Positions 61,501 to 64,000 of a stretch of 64,000 bases of DNA are shown in pieces (within the stretch, counting starts at the first letter, position 1; the number at the start of each line of letters is the position of its first letter). This stretch comes from Fasciolopsis buskii. Lineage: Eukaryota > Platyhelminthes > Trematoda > Plagiorchiida > Fasciolidae. Position numbers and translations under genes: made by a program. Below the pieces are notes generated by a model. The model was given only the letters and a program-made list of their open reading frames with translations, ran no database searches and was not told where the DNA came from. The stretch is from assembly GCA_008360955.1 (NCBI GenBank), contig LUCM01000045.1, positions 55,892-119,891 on the forward strand. Direction: 5' to 3'.

Positions 61501-61507
61501 CATCATA

Positions 61508-61699
61508 TTACGATAGATTTATACAACTTATGTCGCCAGTCAGCGTGCTGTTTGCTCTTCTAATAGAGTTGGTTATCATATGCCCGTCGGAACTGGTAAT
61601 TACGTGCCCTACAACATGGGCTTGTAAATCGATGACCATCACTTCGTCACCTACCCTAAACAATCTCTCACCACGTATACGCTTTTTTCGGCCTAGCAT
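61508..61699 (-). mobile_element. Possible LTR-retrotransposon integrase C-terminal fragment
   Basis: The minus-strand frame reads KKRIRGERLFRVGDEVMVID and then LQAHVVGHVITSSDG. The pattern R---F-VGD-VMV-D followed by G-VI---G is typical of the small C-terminal domain of Gypsy-type integrases. The catalytic core is not recognisable upstream on the minus strand (higher coordinates), so this rests on one motif. Confidence 0.35.
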
Positions 61700-61955
61700 G
61701 TCTGGTGTTTATTCCCACAGCTAAACTGTCGCGAAGAATCTGATCAATAAATTGGGTGAACCTCCATCCAGTAAAATACAGCGCGTGAAGATTAACTAGT
61801 TTCATTTAGCTACAGCTGGACCTCAATCCTAAAAGAACAACGAAAGTCAGGACCAACTGGGTGATGCCGCAGGAATACACTGACACTACCGGACGGCTGT
61901 TCGGTATTTTTTCGACTTCTCCTATCACTGCACTTACAGTTTCGTAGTCAAGTGT

Positions 61956-62438
61956 TTGGTGTTTAATAACTTATATTATTATCCTTCCGACGGACCTGAT
62001 CAAACGCTCGTAAACTCCAACTCGATGACTGGACTGCGGAGGTTTGCAGCACCACTGGATGCCAAGGTTCGTGATTCTAACTTTCAGAAAACCCTTGTTC
62101 ATCCCTTGAGTCCAACGTACGATTCATCGAATGGCTACGATACAGCTTCACCCTTTGTCAAAGCATAGGTTGAACGGCATGCCTTGCCTGTTCCTACATT
62201 GCTGTAGTGCCTGTGAGGTAGAATCCATCATCATCGAGTGTGGACGTTTGAATAGTAAAGCATCAGAGTCTGTGCAGTTAATCTGGCACCTGGATCTTTC
62301 TCCTACCAGATTCCCGCGTCTCACACATAGTGGACCAAAATATTTGATTCCACTTTCACCGAGCGACTACCAGCCAGATGTCATCCTTCATTTAGAAAGA
62401 GAAGTCATCAGTCTTCTTGGACCTGCAGGTATTCCCAT
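61956..62438 (+). CDS. Possible coding stretch with a frame break
   Basis: A plus frame reads NLYYYPSDGPDQTLVNSNSM and continues to 62168. A second frame from 62131 overlaps it and reads LIWHLDLSPTRFPRLTHSG, then PSDYQPDVILHLEREVISLL, up to a good donor (CCTGCAG|GTATTC) at 62438. Together they look like one coding unit broken by a +1 shift or a missed intron, but no family is recognised and no acceptor reconciles them. Confidence 0.25.
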
Positions 62439-62439
62439 C

Positions 62440-64000
62440 CGACATTGCATGTACGGTTTAATCCATTTCCTTAAGTTCCCCTTTTTGCTCAAAATCCAGA
62501 ATCCCGTTCATATGATGCTCAACACATGGTTTCTCCCTGCAGATCCATCCACTGCGCAAGGGGATCAACGTGGTGACATCGGGCTGTGAGTCTGAGTGGA
62601 TGTTGCCCTTCATGTCTTAGATAAATAGTATACATTTCTTGATTTCCGAGGGGCATCGGCAGGGAAAGATAAAATTTGTACAAGGATGGCGCAGTGGAAC
62701 AAGGGAAACCAAAACCGTACAAATACAATATGTATGTGCTCTCATGATCTGATCCTTCAATGTGATATGCTAGGCACGAGTTTTCGGGTTTTAAATCAAG
62801 GCTATATAATCCTTCGCCAAGAATTTCCGGGGCTTATTACAAGTCATGCATTTCGATGCAACCCCGGGTTAAATACATCAAACTGGCGTATTGCAGGAGC
62901 AAAATTTAGCTGGAAAGCTATGGCGGGCACCGCCGTAAGGCCGGGTTCTTCGAAAATCAATAATGTAATATCGTAAACATGAAGAACAAGATGGATGCGA
63001 TAGCGGAATGGAGGTGAGTCAAAACCAGAGGGGACATCCTATGCGATGGATAGGAGAGTGGTATCTCACAACATTAAAGTTTCAACATAATAATGAGGAC
63101 AAGGCGATGGGGAACAGTTAAGGCTGCATGAAACTATTTAAGCGACAAAGATGCATAAAGAATTAAGGATAGAGTAAAGATAGAACTTTAAAAAATGTCC
63201 CTTCAAGTCACGCGGCCGGCCGCAGGCTGAAGTGAGAAGTATGACAAGAAGAAAATGAAATCCTCTAATAAGTACAACCAGTCCTTAAGTGCACTTGCCA
63301 TGAACGACCTGCGTGTTGTCGTTTTTGATGTCAAGGTTTTTGGTGTTCTGTTGCAGTGGGGTACGGAAGTTGGGGAGTTACACGACATTCCAGAGGTGAT
63401 TATGACAATTTTTGGCCAGTCGTGATGCTTGCTCTGAGAGGAGGTACCTAGGGTGGTCGGTGGTTTGGCTTGCTTTTGTGTTGATGTGAGCAGACCGGCA
63501 CTGCAGCGCCAGACCTGGATAGCAGCTTCCTGGCTGTGATAGGTAACCAGTGCATAGGGTGAGGCGCAGCCTTCACCGAGAAGGTTTGCATGGCATCTGC
63601 ACTTTCTACTAACCGTAGCATTCGAAGTGTGCTCATTGGCGAGCCTAGATAAGAGCCAGAGAGTGAGAGAGGGGCAATGTGGAATTTGCCTCACCCAGTG
63701 TCAGGGTGAGCAAACAATAGCGGAAATAGTGGTTACAGCAAATTTCTTACAAAGGTCACGGGGCTCAGTCTGCTGTCTTGAAGTGCGCAGAATAAGAAGT
63801 GTTTTGTCGACGAAGCGTGTACAGCAAATTTTTCGTCCGCTTATTCCCTACAGGGTGCATGGCGCAGTCAGTCCCAGGCTGCATGGTCCTTATTCGTAGC
63901 GTGTTTCTCATTCCTATTTGATATCTTCGCAGATGCAGAATACAGTGGTCTGATAGGATGCCTAGGGCTGAGATCAGGTAATAAAGAAATTGTTTTTCTA
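62440..64000. other. Nothing firmly recognised
   Basis: A 163-codon minus frame at 63203-63694 is the longest open stretch; its plus strand is G-rich, which suppresses stops on the minus strand. No motif or splice structure supports it as a gene. Confidence 0.35.

Noticed and set aside
63203..63694. 163-codon minus-strand frame as a gene
   Set aside because: Explained by the G-rich plus strand suppressing stops; no motif and no splice structure.
1..64000. CRISPR arrays, operons, ribosome binding sites or other prokaryotic features
   Set aside because: None seen; the window is clearly eukaryotic.

Overview
This is a eukaryotic, intron-rich, repeat-rich window, most likely from a flatworm and probably a digenean trematode (fluke). 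The clues are split exons with canonical GT/AG borders, degenerate reverse-transcriptase pieces ending in the W-LETL-DMA-QWRSCC pattern that I associate with fluke LINEs, two Penelope-like element fragments, and a tRNA-promoter SINE carrying a hammerhead-ribozyme-like core (compare Schistosoma Sm-alpha). Species assignment is an inference; no rRNA or true tRNA gene is present.

Region 2.7-28.7 kb: one plus-strand gene dominates. Ten exons from 4507 to 27936 join without any frame conflict into 1526 codons, and the 5' end is incomplete. The first half reads as part of a plakin domain (spectrin-repeat helices, an embedded SH3-like unit, then more helices). The last exon adds about 1100 residues of low-complexity, apparently disordered tail studded with a recurring short motif, x-Q-T/V, that resembles dynein light chain LC8 (TQT / GIQVD) sites. 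Up to four more small exons, including a 13-15 nt microexon, may precede it at 2698-4256. Its introns hold dispersed repeats, two of them inverted around one exon.

Region 28.7-47.7 kb: mostly AT-rich non-coding DNA with decayed retroelements: two Penelope-like pieces (32.9-33.5 and 46.4-46.9 kb, plus strand), a LINE reverse-transcriptase piece (39.9-40.5 kb, minus strand) and a SINE with a hammerhead-like core (34.6 kb).

Region 47.8-64 kb: possible short exons of one or more unrecognised genes (47.8-49.5, 57.4-58.2 and 61.9-62.4 kb), a LINE 3' end (49.6-49.9 kb, minus strand), a C-rich block of overlapping open frames (49.9-51.3 kb) and a possible LTR-retrotransposon integrase tail (61.5-61.7 kb, minus strand). 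Calls here are weak. Nearly all short open frames elsewhere are chance frames and were left out.
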